Part shown: piece after piece, positions 1 through 8,346 of the stretch
Numbering within the stretch: position 1 is the stretch's first letter
Layout: every line of letters begins with the position of its first letter
Assembly (NCBI GenBank): GCA_033764435.1
Contig: JANRIX010000044.1
Span: 1-64,000, forward strand
Direction of reading: 5' to 3'
DNA: 64,000 nucleotides
Source: JAEUMY01 sp033764435
GTDB lineage: Bacteria > Pseudomonadota > Gammaproteobacteria > Burkholderiales > Usitatibacteraceae
Notes under the pieces: model-generated
What the model was told of the DNA's origin: nothing
The model's database searches: none
Seen by the model: only the letters and a program-made list of their open reading frames with translations
Program-made: the position numbers and the translations under genes

Positions 1-210
1 GGCCCGCTGTCCAACAAGGCGGAGCTGAAGGCCTATCGCGACATGCTGGCCACGGTGTCCGGACGGGTGAAGGCGCAGATCGCCGCCGGCAAGAAACTGG
101 AAGAGATCATCGCCGCCAAGCCCACCGCGGACTACGACGCCAAGTGGGGCGGCGGCTTCATCAAGCCGGACAAGTGGGCCGAGCTGGTGGTTCGCAACCT
201 GCTGCCCTGA
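1..210 (+). CDS. C-terminal end of an MBL-fold-type hydrolase (5' end outside window)
   Basis: Frame 1 is open from the first base to a TGA at 208-210, giving 69 C-terminal residues. The text resembles the helical tail of secreted metallo-beta-lactamase-fold hydrolases: a GPLSNKAEL start, a YRDML helix, an AAKPT segment, then KWGGGFI and a PDKW motif before the end. The metal-binding HxHxDH part would lie upstream and is not visible, so activity cannot be judged. Family assignment is by recall of that tail only. The next gene starts 108 bases downstream on the same strand. Confidence 0.6.
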   Translation, partial: GPLSNKAELKAYRDMLATVSGRVKAQIAAGKKLEEIIAAKPTADYDAKWGGGFIKPDKWAELVVRNLLP

Positions 211-318
211 CAGCCGGCTCCCAGAGCTGCGCGCGGCCCGCTTCAGGCGGGCCGCCGTCATTCCGGGATGCCTGATTTGGGCAACTTGCGTTAAGGTTGA
301 TCGAAACACCCTTTCCCC

Positions 319-1524
319 ATGGGCTCTCTACCTCTCCTGCTCGACGTCCGCACGCTGTTCTTCGTCCTGATCGTGGTCAGTCTCGTGCTGGCCATGTCGC
401 TGTGGATCGGCGTGGGCCAGCGCTTTCGCGCCGGGCTGGGCCTCTGGGTCAGCTCGCTGCTGCTGCAATGCGTCGTGTTTGCCCTGTTTGCGCTGCGCGG
501 TCGCATCGGCGAGCTCTGGACCGTAATCCTGCCCAATGGATTGTTTCTGCTGTGCATCACGCTCAAGGCCGCCGCCATCATGCAATTCTATGGCCAGCGC
601 ATGGCCCGGGCGTGGCATGTGCTGCCGTCTCTGGTGCTCATGCTGCTGTTTGCGCTGCTCATCAACCACGTCGGCCCGCGCGTCCTGATCGGCAGCATGG
701 CTTACGCGGCCGCGCAATTCGCCCTGGCTTGGCTGGTCCTGCACTTGGCGACGCCGGCCACGCAGCAGGCCACTCGCCTCATCGTCATCGGCCTCGTGAT
801 CGGCGCGCTGGCCTTCTTCACCCGCGCGATGGTGGCGCTGATCACGCCGCTGGAAGTGAATGATCTGCTGGGCCCGAGCCAGATCCAGGCGGGCAGTTTC
901 CTGCTGGGCATGATCGTGATCCTGATGACCTCCATCGGCTTCCTGCTGCTGTACAAGGAGCGCGCCGAAGACGATGCGCAGCGCCAGGCAGCGACCGATC
1001 CGCTCACCGGCACCTTTAACCGCCGGATGTTCCTGGAACTGGGCGGCAAGGAAGTCGCGCGCAGCCGCCGCTCGCTCGTGCCACTGTCGCTCATCATGCT
1101 GGACCTGGACCATTTCAAGAAGGTCAATGACAAGTACGGCCACGCGGCGGGTGACGAGGTGCTGCGGCGCTTCGTGGATGTGACCAACATCTGCCTGCGC
1201 CGCGAGGACATGCTGGTCCGCTACGGCGGCGAGGAATTCTGCGTGCTGCTGCCGGAAGTGTCCGATCTGCAGGCCGAGGCGCTGGCCGAGCGCATCCGCT
1301 ATGCGGTCGAGCATGCGACCTTCCGCTATCGGGACCAGGTCATCCCGGTGACGGTCAGCGTGGGTGTCGCCAGCCTGCGCGGCGACGAGGACGAGACGTT
1401 GGCTGAGCTGCTGCAACGGGCGGACGAGGCGCTGTACGCGGCCAAGAATGGCGGGCGCAACCGCGTCGTGGTCTGCCCGCAGAATTCAACCCTGGCCATG
1501 CTCATGCGCAGCCGGTCGGATTGA
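319..1524 (+). CDS. Membrane-bound diguanylate cyclase (GGDEF)
   Basis: A 401-residue protein. Residues 1 to about 210 hold six or seven hydrophobic segments forming an uncharacterised membrane sensor. A GGDEF domain follows (about 221-390), starting at the usual DPLTGTFNRR. The catalytic signature is GGEEF at 303-307, an active variant. RRED lies five residues before it and matches the RxxD inhibitory I-site, so product feedback is expected. The family condenses two GTP to c-di-GMP at the inner membrane. A GNAT gene begins 5 bases after the stop, so the two are probably co-transcribed. The ATG at 319 directly precedes the first membrane segment. Confidence 0.93.
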   Translation: MGSLPLLLDVRTLFFVLIVVSLVLAMSLWIGVGQRFRAGLGLWVSSLLLQCVVFALFALRGRIGELWTVILPNGLFLLCITLKAAAIMQFYGQRMARAWHVLPSLVLMLLFALLINHVGPRVLIGSMAYAAAQFALAWLVLHLATPATQQATRLIVIGLVIGALAFFTRAMVALITPLEVNDLLGPSQIQAGSFLLGMIVILMTSIGFLLLYKERAEDDAQRQAATDPLTGTFNRRMFLELGGKEVARSRRSLVPLSLIMLDLDHFKKVNDKYGHAAGDEVLRRFVDVTNICLRREDMLVRYGGEEFCVLLPEVSDLQAEALAERIRYAVEHATFRYRDQVIPVTVSVGVASLRGDEDETLAELLQRADEALYAAKNGGRNRVVVCPQNSTLAMLMRSRSD

Positions 1525-1529
1525 ACCAG

Positions 1530-2060
1530 ATGTCCAGATTGATCCTGCGCCCCGCCACGCTTGCCGATGCAGATGCCATCGCGAATCTGCATGCACGCTC
1601 ATGGCGCGAGACCTATCGCGGCCTGTTTTCCGATGCATTTCTGGATGGCCCGGTGTTCGCCGAGCGCCGGGCGCTCTGGGAGCAGCGACTCGGTGGTTGG
1701 GATCGCGCGCGCAATGTCGTTCTGCTGGCGGAAGTCGAAGGGCTGCTGGCGGGCTTCGCTTCGGTCATGCTGGACGTCGAACCCGATTGGGGTGCGCGGC
1801 TGGACAACCTGCATGTCGATCCGGACGCGAAGGGCCGCGGCATTGGACGCCAGCTCCTGCATGCGGCGGGACACTGGACCCAGGGCAAGACGCAGCGTCT
1901 TCATCTCATGGTGTTCGAGGGCAATGTCGCAGCGCGCGGGTTCTACGATGCGATGCAGGGCGAATGCGTGGAACGTCGCGAAGTCACCGTGGAAGACGGC
2001 ACGCGGCTGATGGAGTTGCGCTATCTGTGGCGCAATCTGCAGGTGCTGGCAAAGGCCTGA
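1530..2060 (+). CDS. GNAT family N-acetyltransferase
   Basis: A 176-residue GNAT protein. It has a beta1 LRPATLADADAI start, then motif A around LHVDPDAKGRGIGRQLL, whose GRGIG is the acetyl-CoA pyrophosphate loop, and motif B with a GFYDAM-type C-terminal part. A TTG at 1521 would extend it by three residues across the cyclase stop. I chose the ATG at 1530, which sits just after that stop and fits coupled translation. The substrate cannot be inferred. It is paired with the upstream diguanylate cyclase. Confidence 0.85.
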   Translation: MSRLILRPATLADADAIANLHARSWRETYRGLFSDAFLDGPVFAERRALWEQRLGGWDRARNVVLLAEVEGLLAGFASVMLDVEPDWGARLDNLHVDPDAKGRGIGRQLLHAAGHWTQGKTQRLHLMVFEGNVAARGFYDAMQGECVERREVTVEDGTRLMELRYLWRNLQVLAKA

Positions 2061-2092
2061 GAAACCGGGCGCCTGCCACCCAGGCGCTCGGT

Positions 2093-2104
2093 GCGAATAT
2101 TCGC
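2093..2104. repeat. Iterated palindrome GCGAATATTCGC (copy 1)
   Basis: Exact copy, extended by T/A to a 14-bp palindrome. It sits between the convergent ends of the GNAT gene and the MetX-like hydrolase gene. Confidence 0.9.
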
Positions 2105-2123
2105 AGGCTGTCCGGGCGCCGCA

Positions 2124-3146
2124 TCAACGCGCCAGAAACGCACGCACCACGGGATACTGTGAATCCGTAGCGCATGCAGGCAGGCCATGATCACACTCGT
2201 GAATGTGCAGCGCTTCTGCCCCTGCCAGCTTCGCGAATTCGCGCGCCGGCTGGGGCGTGACGATGTTGTCCAGCCCACCCGTCACGACCAGCAGGGGTGC
2301 CTTCACCCGCTTCGCCGCAACTGCAAGATCGCCGGAAAATGCGCGCGTTACGTCCAGATCGATCATGGCCTTCAGTTGCAGGTTGCGGTTGTAGGCCTGG
2401 CCGCGATCTAGCGATTGGCGCGCGATGCCGGCGCGCACTTCGGCCAGCTTTGCATGCGGCGCGTGTTGCGCCTGGTAGTCCGGGCCACGCAACAGGAAGC
2501 GCATGCCGGCCAGCACTTCCAGCGGACGGGTGCACTGGCAGGCGAGATACTCCTCATGCAACCTGAGTTGGGTCTCCCACAGCACGATGTCGTACGGTGC
2601 GAGCCGCGGCGAGCCGGCGATACTCACATAGCGGCTGGCAAGATCAGGATGCGCCACCGCCGCGGCGAATGTCTGCATCCCGCCCATCGAGATCCCGGCC
2701 ATGGCGTGCAAGGTCTTCACGCCGAATTCCTGCTCCAGCATCTTTCGATAGGCGGCCACCATGTCAAGTAACGTGACCTGCGGAAACGCGGCACCGGGCT
2801 GGCGCTTGCTGTTGGACGGCGAGGACGACACACCGTTGCCGAAGCTGTCCACCAGCACAATGAAGAATCGGTCGGAATCGAACAGCTTGTCCGGCCCGAC
2901 GTAGCGCAGCAGATCGGCGCTGCGCCCGCCCAGCCAGCTCGGGATGAGGATGGCGTTGGACTTGTCGGAATTGAGCGTGCCCGCCGTGACGTAACCCACT
3001 CGGCAATCCTGGATGACCTGCCCGTTCGCGAGCGGGCAGGTTCCAAGTTGTGCGATGCGCGGTTCATTGGCACTCGCGGCGAACGTTGCCGCGCAGCAGA
3101 GAAGCAGAGCGAATATTCGCACTGCCCACGCCCACTCCGCCGACAT
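2124..3146 (-). CDS. Secreted alpha/beta hydrolase, homoserine O-acetyltransferase (MetX)-like
   Basis: A 340-residue protein. A signal peptide (about 1-25, ending near AASA) contains the palindrome-encoded RIFA. An alpha/beta-hydrolase fold of the MetX family follows: GYVTAG near the start, the nucleophile elbow GISMGGMQ, a late Asp in GGLDNIV and the catalytic His in ECDHG. MetX enzymes are normally cytoplasmic. A signal peptide and cysteine pairs here suggest a secreted hydrolase or acyltransferase rather than methionine synthesis. The start ATG overlaps the upstream oxygenase stop (TGATG), indicating translational coupling. A longer upstream start is possible but would run through the oxygenase gene. 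Confidence 0.8.
   Translation of the reverse strand: MSAEWAWAVRIFALLLCCAATFAASANEPRIAQLGTCPLANGQVIQDCRVGYVTAGTLNSDKSNAILIPSWLGGRSADLLRYVGPDKLFDSDRFFIVLVDSFGNGVSSSPSNSKRQPGAAFPQVTLLDMVAAYRKMLEQEFGVKTLHAMAGISMGGMQTFAAAVAHPDLASRYVSIAGSPRLAPYDIVLWETQLRLHEEYLACQCTRPLEVLAGMRFLLRGPDYQAQHAPHAKLAEVRAGIARQSLDRGQAYNRNLQLKAMIDLDVTRAFSGDLAVAAKRVKAPLLVVTGGLDNIVTPQPAREFAKLAGAEALHIHECDHGLPACATDSQYPVVRAFLAR
3109..3120. repeat. Iterated palindrome GCGAATATTCGC (copy 2)
   Basis: Exact copy inside the signal-peptide codons of the MetX-like hydrolase, read in frame as RIFA within the hydrophobic core. Confidence 0.9.
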
Positions 3147-4093
3147 CACAGCAGCTTGATCTCGCGCAGTCGCTCTTGCAGATAGTCCCAGGCAGTGATC
3201 GGCTCGGGGTAGCGCTTGGGATTGTCCGGCGTCACGCACGACGGCAGCACATCGATCAGGAAGTCCGGGTTCGGATGCAGGAAGAACGGCACCGAGTAAC
3301 GCGGCTTGCGTGCGTTCTCGTTGTTGGGGTTCACCACGCGATGGGTGGTGGACGGATAAACATGATTGGTCAGGCGCTGCAGCATGTCGCCAATGTTCAC
3401 CACGATGACATCGCCTGTCGTGGTGATAGGCAGCCAGTTGCCTTCGCGGGTCTTCACCTCCAGACCCTCGGCGCTGGCACCGACCAGCAGGGTGATGAGA
3501 TTGATGTCCTCATGCGCGCCAGCGCGCACGTTGGGCACGTCGCCGTTGAGGATGGGCGGATAGTGAATCGGCCGCAGGATGGAGCTGCCGAAATCGGTCT
3601 TGTCGGCAAAGTAGTTTTCCGGCAAGTGGATGTGCAGGGCCAGCGCGGACAGCACGCGGGAACCCAGATCATCCAGCGCCTGATACAGCGCATAGCCGTG
3701 CTCCTTGAAGCCTTCGACCTCGCTCGGCCACAGGTTTTCCGGTGTCACGTCCGCATAGCGTGAATCGCGCGGAATCTCGCGGCCGACATGCCAGAACTCC
3801 TTCAAGTCGGGGTGCTTGGAATCCTTTGCTGTTTCCACCTTGAATGGGGTATAGCCGCGCGCGCCACCCGTGCCCGGCAGGTGGTACTTCATCTTTACCT
3901 CGGTGGGCAACGCGAAGAAGCGCTCGAAAGCGTTGTAGGCACGACTGACGAGCTGGGGATCGATGCCATGACCGCTGATGCCGCAGAAGCCGAATTCGCG
4001 ATAGGCCGCGCCAAGATCGGCGACGAACTGTTCGCGATCGCGTTGGTCACCATTGAAGCGGCGGATGTCGAGGGTGGGAACGTGTGCGGTCAT
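3146..4093 (-). CDS. 2-oxoglutarate/Fe(II) dioxygenase, isopenicillin N synthase-like
   Basis: A 315-residue oxygenase with an N-terminal DIOX_N region and a double-stranded beta-helix C-terminal domain. The iron triad is visible: HED in the AHEDINLITLL segment and the distal His in STTHRVVNP. The RxS pair that binds the 2-oxoglutarate carboxylate is in KPRYSVPFF. Family members oxidise small molecules with O2 and 2-oxoglutarate; no substrate can be inferred. A GGAG ribosome site precedes the ATG. The gene is first in a two-gene operon with the secreted hydrolase, and an iterated palindrome lies about 155 bases upstream. Confidence 0.9.
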   Translation of the reverse strand: MTAHVPTLDIRRFNGDQRDREQFVADLGAAYREFGFCGISGHGIDPQLVSRAYNAFERFFALPTEVKMKYHLPGTGGARGYTPFKVETAKDSKHPDLKEFWHVGREIPRDSRYADVTPENLWPSEVEGFKEHGYALYQALDDLGSRVLSALALHIHLPENYFADKTDFGSSILRPIHYPPILNGDVPNVRAGAHEDINLITLLVGASAEGLEVKTREGNWLPITTTGDVIVVNIGDMLQRLTNHVYPSTTHRVVNPNNENARKPRYSVPFFLHPNPDFLIDVLPSCVTPDNPKRYPEPITAWDYLQERLREIKLL

Positions 4094-4247
4094 GCGGATT
4101 CTCCGGACTCTTCCTCAGGGCGCGGCCAGTCCGCGCGGGAAGTCATGGCAAAGGTCGAAAGGATACGGCAAGTCAGGCGGGGGAACATGACCTCGGTCAA
4201 AGCCCAATTCGCTACCCGCCGGGGCGCGGATACAGGACCGACACCAC

Positions 4248-4259
4248 GCGAATATTCGC
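4248..4259. repeat. Iterated palindrome GCGAATATTCGC (copy 3)
   Basis: Exact copy in the intergenic region between the oxygenase start and the terminator of the small basic-protein gene. Confidence 0.9.
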
Positions 4260-4290
4260 ACGCACGCTGCCCTCATGAGCCTGCCCCCAC

Positions 4291-4320
4291 AAAACAAAAA
4301 AGCCGCCCGGGGGCGGCTTT
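4291..4320 (-). terminator. Rho-independent terminator of the small basic-protein gene
   Basis: A 7-bp stem AGCCGCC/GGCGGCT with a four-base loop (4301-4318), followed on the minus strand by an interrupted T-run. It lies 20 bases past the stop of the 42-residue gene. Confidence 0.85.
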
Positions 4321-4338
4321 TCTTGCACTGCCTGGCGA

Positions 4339-4467
4339 TCAGATCTTCTTGATCGTTTCCAGCATCTTGAACACGCGCTTCGGCGAACCGATGAAGAGGC
4401 GCTTGAAGTTCTTGCCCAGACAGCGGCGCTCGAGGGTGTTGCGGCGGGTACGGGACCGTTCGGCCAT
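4339..4467 (-). CDS. Small basic conserved-looking protein (42 aa)
   Basis: A 42-residue reading frame starting MAERSRTRRN and ending ETIKKI, with about one third Arg/Lys, one Cys and no membrane segment. It is flanked by its own strong terminator and preceded by an ATG with AGAATCACC upstream, a weak ribosome site. The charge and isolation suggest a nucleic-acid-binding or ribosome-associated peptide, but this is inference and I do not recognise the family. The 100 bases upstream are AT-rich enough to hold a promoter. It is too short to be certain without homologues. Confidence 0.6.
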   Translation of the reverse strand: MAERSRTRRNTLERRCLGKNFKRLFIGSPKRVFKMLETIKKI

Positions 4468-4569
4468 GGTGATTCTCCAGTTGATCGGTGGGGTTCGAAT
4501 TCGGGAGCGCGGATTATAGCCGAATGCCCGATCCGTCGGAAGTGCCTGATTTTTCTGGCTTAGCCAGCG

Positions 4570-4983
4570 CTAGGCAACGCCTTTCCGGACCTTTGCCTGC
4601 ACCCGCTCGTCGAACCGGGCCACATTCACCACCACCCGCTCATGCACGCCCGAACCAATGATGTCCTGCTCGTCGCGCGCCACCACGGCGAATCGGATGA
4701 TGCGGCCATCCACGCCGGTGACCCTGGCCTCGGCCGTCACTGTCATGCCCACCGGCGTGGCGGCGACATGGCTCACATCAAGCTGGGTCCCGAGACTCTG
4801 GTGGCCCTCGGGCAACAGATGCTCGACGGCGGCCAGTGCGGCGGCTTCGATCACGTTGATCATCACCGGGGTGGCCAGCACGCCGACCCGGCCGCTGCCC
4901 ACCCGGGAGGCCGTATGTTCCTCGCCCACCACCAGCGACGAGGTCCCGGTCTGGCCGGTGGGAATTTCGAGAGTCAACGCCAC
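4570..4983 (-). CDS. Hotdog-fold thioesterase, fluoroacetyl-CoA thioesterase (FlK)-like
   Basis: A 137-residue hotdog protein with the FlK-type layout: GVLATPVMINVIEAAA (the Thr and Glu of the active site), GTQLDVSHVAATP (catalytic His) and a final GSGVHERVVV strand. The family hydrolyses acyl-CoA thioesters. True FlK is specific for fluoroacetyl-CoA, whereas most relatives have unknown substrates, so the name describes fold rather than chemistry. Translation starts at GTG with AAGGAA upstream. It lies 23 bases downstream of the caspase-like gene, possibly in the same transcript. Confidence 0.8.
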   Translation of the reverse strand: MALTLEIPTGQTGTSSLVVGEEHTASRVGSGRVGVLATPVMINVIEAAALAAVEHLLPEGHQSLGTQLDVSHVAATPVGMTVTAEARVTGVDGRIIRFAVVARDEQDIIGSGVHERVVVNVARFDERVQAKVRKGVA

Positions 4984-5006
4984 GCGAGTTTCCTTTGTCG
5001 GCCCGA

Positions 5007-7181
5007 TCAGCCTTTGATGAACTTGATTTCGCTGTCGACCATTTCGGCGTCGCTCTTCTTGCCGTCCTTGTCGATGTAAACGCCCTTGGCGCGCTTCATC
5101 CCGTCCTCGAACACGCCCTCGAAGCGGGCATTGCCGTCGCCAAACCAGAACGTACCCTTGCCCTGCGGTTTGCCCGCCACCATTTCACCCTCGTACTTGG
5201 CACCGTTCTTGTGGAAATAGACGCCGCGTCCGGTGAGCGTGCCATTCTGCATTTCGCCCTGGTAACGGTCGCCGTTGGTGAAGTGGTAGATGCCCCCCAC
5301 CGGCTTGCCGTCCACGAAGTCGCCCTCGATGCGGTCGCCGTTGGCGGCAAAGTACGTGCCCTTGCCGGTGAGCTTGCCCTGCACCATCTCGCCTTCATAG
5401 CGGTCGCCCGACACGAACTTGTACACGCCCTTGCCTGTTGCCTTGGCGTCGACGAAGTTGCCGTCGATGGTGTCGCCAGCCTTGGTGGTGAAAAGCCCGC
5501 GTCCACTGATGACGCCCGCCTTCATCTCGCCCACGTAGCTGTCGCCGTTGGCGAACTTGTAGACCCCCTTGCCATGGGGCCGGTTGTCGGCGAATTCGCC
5601 TTCGTAGTTGTCGCCCGAGGCAAAGGTGAGGTTGCCCTTGCCGTGCATGTTGCCGTCCTGATATTCGCCACGGTACTTGAAGCCAAGGGCCTTGGATTCG
5701 TATTCGCCGCTGCCGTGCAGGCGCGTGCCACGAAGACCGCCACGATAGATGCTGCCGTCGTCGTAGGTGACCTCGCGCACGCCGGGCGCGATTTCGCGGC
5801 CGGGTGTAAGGTCGACGGGCGGTCGCGCCGGTGTGGCTGCGGCAGGGACTGGGGCGGCGGATACAGGCGGCGGAGCGGCGGGCAATGTCGTTCCCGGAAG
5901 TGTGGTGGCCGGCACTGCTGCAATTTTCGCTGTCTCGGTCTGCGGTGCAGGCGTTGAAACAGCGGCCGTCTCGGCCGGGCGGGCGGCAGGGCTGGCTGCC
6001 GGCGTGACCGTCTCCGCTGTGGCGGGCTCGGGCTTTGGCACAGACTTGGGCGCAGTCCCCGGCTGCGTCTGGGCGGGACGCGGCGACGTGGCGGCCGCCG
6101 CAACCTGGGTGGCAGGTGTGGTGGCTGCGGGTGCGGTGACTGCTGCCGTGGCGGGTGCTGCTGTGGCGGCCGGCGCAGGCGCGGTCGCCACGGATTCGGC
6201 GGGTGCTGCGGCGACGTCCTGCTGCGTCGCCGGGCGGCGCCCGGGGCGCACGATGGCCTCGATTCGGCTCTTCGCAAGGATGGCGTACTGTCCCTGAGGA
6301 TACTTGTCGAGATACGCCTGAATGTCCTCCGCGCGATTGGAATCGCGCACGCTGACCCAGAACTCGCGCTCGATGGCGAGCTGCGCATCGGAGGACGGCC
6401 CGCCCGCCGGAGCGGCCGCCGCGCGCGTGCCGGCGCCGGAACCGTTGAAGGCGAAATCGCCCTTCAGCGACGACACATCCCAGGGCGTCTGCAGGCGGCG
6501 CGTCTCGCGCTCCACCGCCTCGCGCACGCGCTTGAACATGATTTCCACCGGCAGGTCGGGGACCTTGATCTGCTGAAGGATGTGCTTGGTGTAGACGCCG
6601 TTGCGGCCGTAGCCGTCGGCGGCCACCGAACCTGGTGCCGTGGCATAGGCGACCAGCGTGCCGGACGGCGCATTGGCGATCTGCGCCAGACCCGACGCCG
6701 ACACCTTGAAGGCCGTGGCGAAAGGATTGTCGCGGCAGGCATCCAGCACGATGAAATTGAACCGCGTGCGGGCCCGCTCCATGCGGTCGAACACCTGCGA
6801 CAGCTCCACCGACGAGAAGGTCACATCCTCCTCGGTCTTCATGTCGGCATCGACCGGGATGAGGAAGTTGCGATCCTTGAACTGCATGGCATGGCCGGCG
6901 TAAAAAAACAGTGCCGCCTCGGCGCCATCGAGTTCGCGAGCGAAATCGCGCAGCGCGACCGCCATGTCCTGGCGCGTCGTGTTTTCCTTCACGATGGTCT
7001 TGAAGCCCAGCTCGTTCAGGGCCTCGGCGAGGTCACGGGCGTCATTCACCGCATTGACCAGGGGCGCCGTGCCGTAGTTGTTGTTGCCGATCAGCAAGGC
7101 CACCCGCTTGCCCGCAGCGAACGAGTAGCCCGGCATGAGGGCAGTCGCCAGAATCACGCACGCCATCCCGAGAGAGCGCAT
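5007..7181 (-). CDS. Secreted caspase-like (peptidase C14) protein with C-terminal MORN repeats
   Basis: A 724-residue protein. After a signal peptide (1-23), a caspase-fold domain spans about 25-235, with GNNNYG, the catalytic His in FFYAGHAM (His97) and the catalytic Cys in VLDACRDNP (Cys149). A short helical stretch and a long Ala/Pro/Thr-rich linker (about 300-480) follow. About eight or nine MORN repeats (YEGEF...GKG pattern, about 490-715) end the protein. The dyad is intact, so it may be an active periplasmic or surface peptidase; MORN repeats often bind membranes or partners. Upstream in-frame starts at 7310 and 7328 exist. I chose the ATG that begins the signal peptide. Confidence 0.85.
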   Translation of the reverse strand: MRSLGMACVILATALMPGYSFAAGKRVALLIGNNNYGTAPLVNAVNDARDLAEALNELGFKTIVKENTTRQDMAVALRDFARELDGAEAALFFYAGHAMQFKDRNFLIPVDADMKTEEDVTFSSVELSQVFDRMERARTRFNFIVLDACRDNPFATAFKVSASGLAQIANAPSGTLVAYATAPGSVAADGYGRNGVYTKHILQQIKVPDLPVEIMFKRVREAVERETRRLQTPWDVSSLKGDFAFNGSGAGTRAAAAPAGGPSSDAQLAIEREFWVSVRDSNRAEDIQAYLDKYPQGQYAILAKSRIEAIVRPGRRPATQQDVAAAPAESVATAPAPAATAAPATAAVTAPAATTPATQVAAAATSPRPAQTQPGTAPKSVPKPEPATAETVTPAASPAARPAETAAVSTPAPQTETAKIAAVPATTLPGTTLPAAPPPVSAAPVPAAATPARPPVDLTPGREIAPGVREVTYDDGSIYRGGLRGTRLHGSGEYESKALGFKYRGEYQDGNMHGKGNLTFASGDNYEGEFADNRPHGKGVYKFANGDSYVGEMKAGVISGRGLFTTKAGDTIDGNFVDAKATGKGVYKFVSGDRYEGEMVQGKLTGKGTYFAANGDRIEGDFVDGKPVGGIYHFTNGDRYQGEMQNGTLTGRGVYFHKNGAKYEGEMVAGKPQGKGTFWFGDGNARFEGVFEDGMKRAKGVYIDKDGKKSDAEMVDSEIKFIKG

Positions 7182-7209
7182 TCCGGAACGGCTGCGCCGG
7201 GTCACGCTT

Positions 7210-7221
7210 GCGAATATTCGC
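7210..7221. repeat. Iterated palindrome GCGAATATTCGC (copy 4)
   Basis: Exact 14-bp form, about 30 bases upstream of the chosen caspase-gene start. Confidence 0.9.
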
Positions 7222-7416
7222 AACGACGCAAGGTGATGCGCGAATGGACGAAGGCTGGAACGGATCAAGGAGGAAGCCGGCACGCCAGGGACCGATGAAG
7301 CGGAAGACATGACAGGATTATCGCCCATGAAGCGGGCTTCGCGACACCCGGGCGGCGAATTCAGCCCGCCACCGCGAGATCGACGTCTGAGGACGCGCGC
7401 GCGGGCCCGGCGAACG

Positions 7417-8346
7417 TCAGCGCGCCAGATTGGCGAGCTCGGGCAGGTCCGGCCGTTCGGCTGCGAGGGCGGCGAAGGCGGCCCGCGCCTCGCCGGTGGC
7501 GCCGACGCTCTGCAACGTGGCCGCGCGCAGCAGGCGGTCGCTGAAGGTCCGCGGCGACGGCAGCCCAGTCAGACGCCTGAGGGTGTCCGCATCGGCCACC
7601 TTGAAGCTGGCGGCACTCTCCTCCGCCCCGGTGCCCACGACCCAGCGATAGCTCTGGCCCGGTTCAAGTTTCTGGGTCACCGACCACTGGCGTGCCTCGG
7701 TATCCGTCTGGGCGATGGTCTTCCCGTCCCGCTCGATGCGCACCCTGGCCTTGCCGGATGGCGCCTGGAAGATGAGCATGGGCTGCAGTGTCGTGATCAG
7801 GGTATCCGCCGGATCGAGGGCACGGGGACGGCTGCTGCCAAGAGCACCGTTGGCGCTGGCTGGGGTGGGCACGCTGCGCATGCGCAGGCTGGCAGTGGCG
7901 CTGCGCGAAATGTTGACCATGCCACCGGCATCGGGCCGCCACGGCGTGATGCGGCGCGTGGCCTTGCCGGTTGCACCCGACTTCCCCGCAACGGCCTGGA
8001 TGGCGGCACCGGATACCTTGTATTCGCCGGGCGTCAGGCTGTACTCGTGGCCCGACTGGATGAACATGACCACCAGTGAACCGCCCGGCCCGACGAGGAT
8101 GGACTGGCCGTCGGCGATTTCCGCCATCAGCGCGATGCGCTTGCCGTCCAACGTGTGCTCGCCCTTCAGGTCGGTGACGAACGCGACGCCGGCCTTGGCC
8201 GATGCCGAGGCGGCGGTTGCCGCTGTAGCCGTGGGCTGAGAGGCCTGGGCCGGCAGCGCTGCCGCCGCGAGGGCGGTAGCGCAGACCAACATGCTGCAAC
8301 GCGACCGCAAGGTGCGGCGGCGATCTGCCACGCCGGCAACGGCCAT
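7417..8346 (-). CDS. FecR-domain periplasmic protein, paralogue A
   Basis: A 309-residue protein with a signal peptide (about 1-35, after a basic start), an Ala-rich stretch, then a FecR-type beta domain (AFVTDLKGEHTLDGK through VMFIQSGHEYSLTPGEYKV). A fibronectin-like stretch (SYRWVVGTG) and a helical tail ending PELANLAR follow. The pattern matches its upstream neighbour along its length, so the two arose by duplication. The gene starts at an ATG overlapping the neighbour's stop (TGATG). FecR domains in known systems relay or sequester signals in the periplasm. No sigma factor is adjacent. Confidence 0.75.
   Translation of the reverse strand: MAVAGVADRRRTLRSRCSMLVCATALAAAALPAQASQPTATAATAASASAKAGVAFVTDLKGEHTLDGKRIALMAEIADGQSILVGPGGSLVVMFIQSGHEYSLTPGEYKVSGAAIQAVAGKSGATGKATRRITPWRPDAGGMVNISRSATASLRMRSVPTPASANGALGSSRPRALDPADTLITTLQPMLIFQAPSGKARVRIERDGKTIAQTDTEARQWSVTQKLEPGQSYRWVVGTGAEESAASFKVADADTLRRLTGLPSPRTFSDRLLRAATLQSVGATGEARAAFAALAAERPDLPELANLAR

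Noticed and set aside
4091..4290. tRNA or small RNA gene in the gap upstream of the oxygenase
   Set aside because: No cloverleaf-compatible pairing or CCA-type end; only a palindrome and a terminator are visible.
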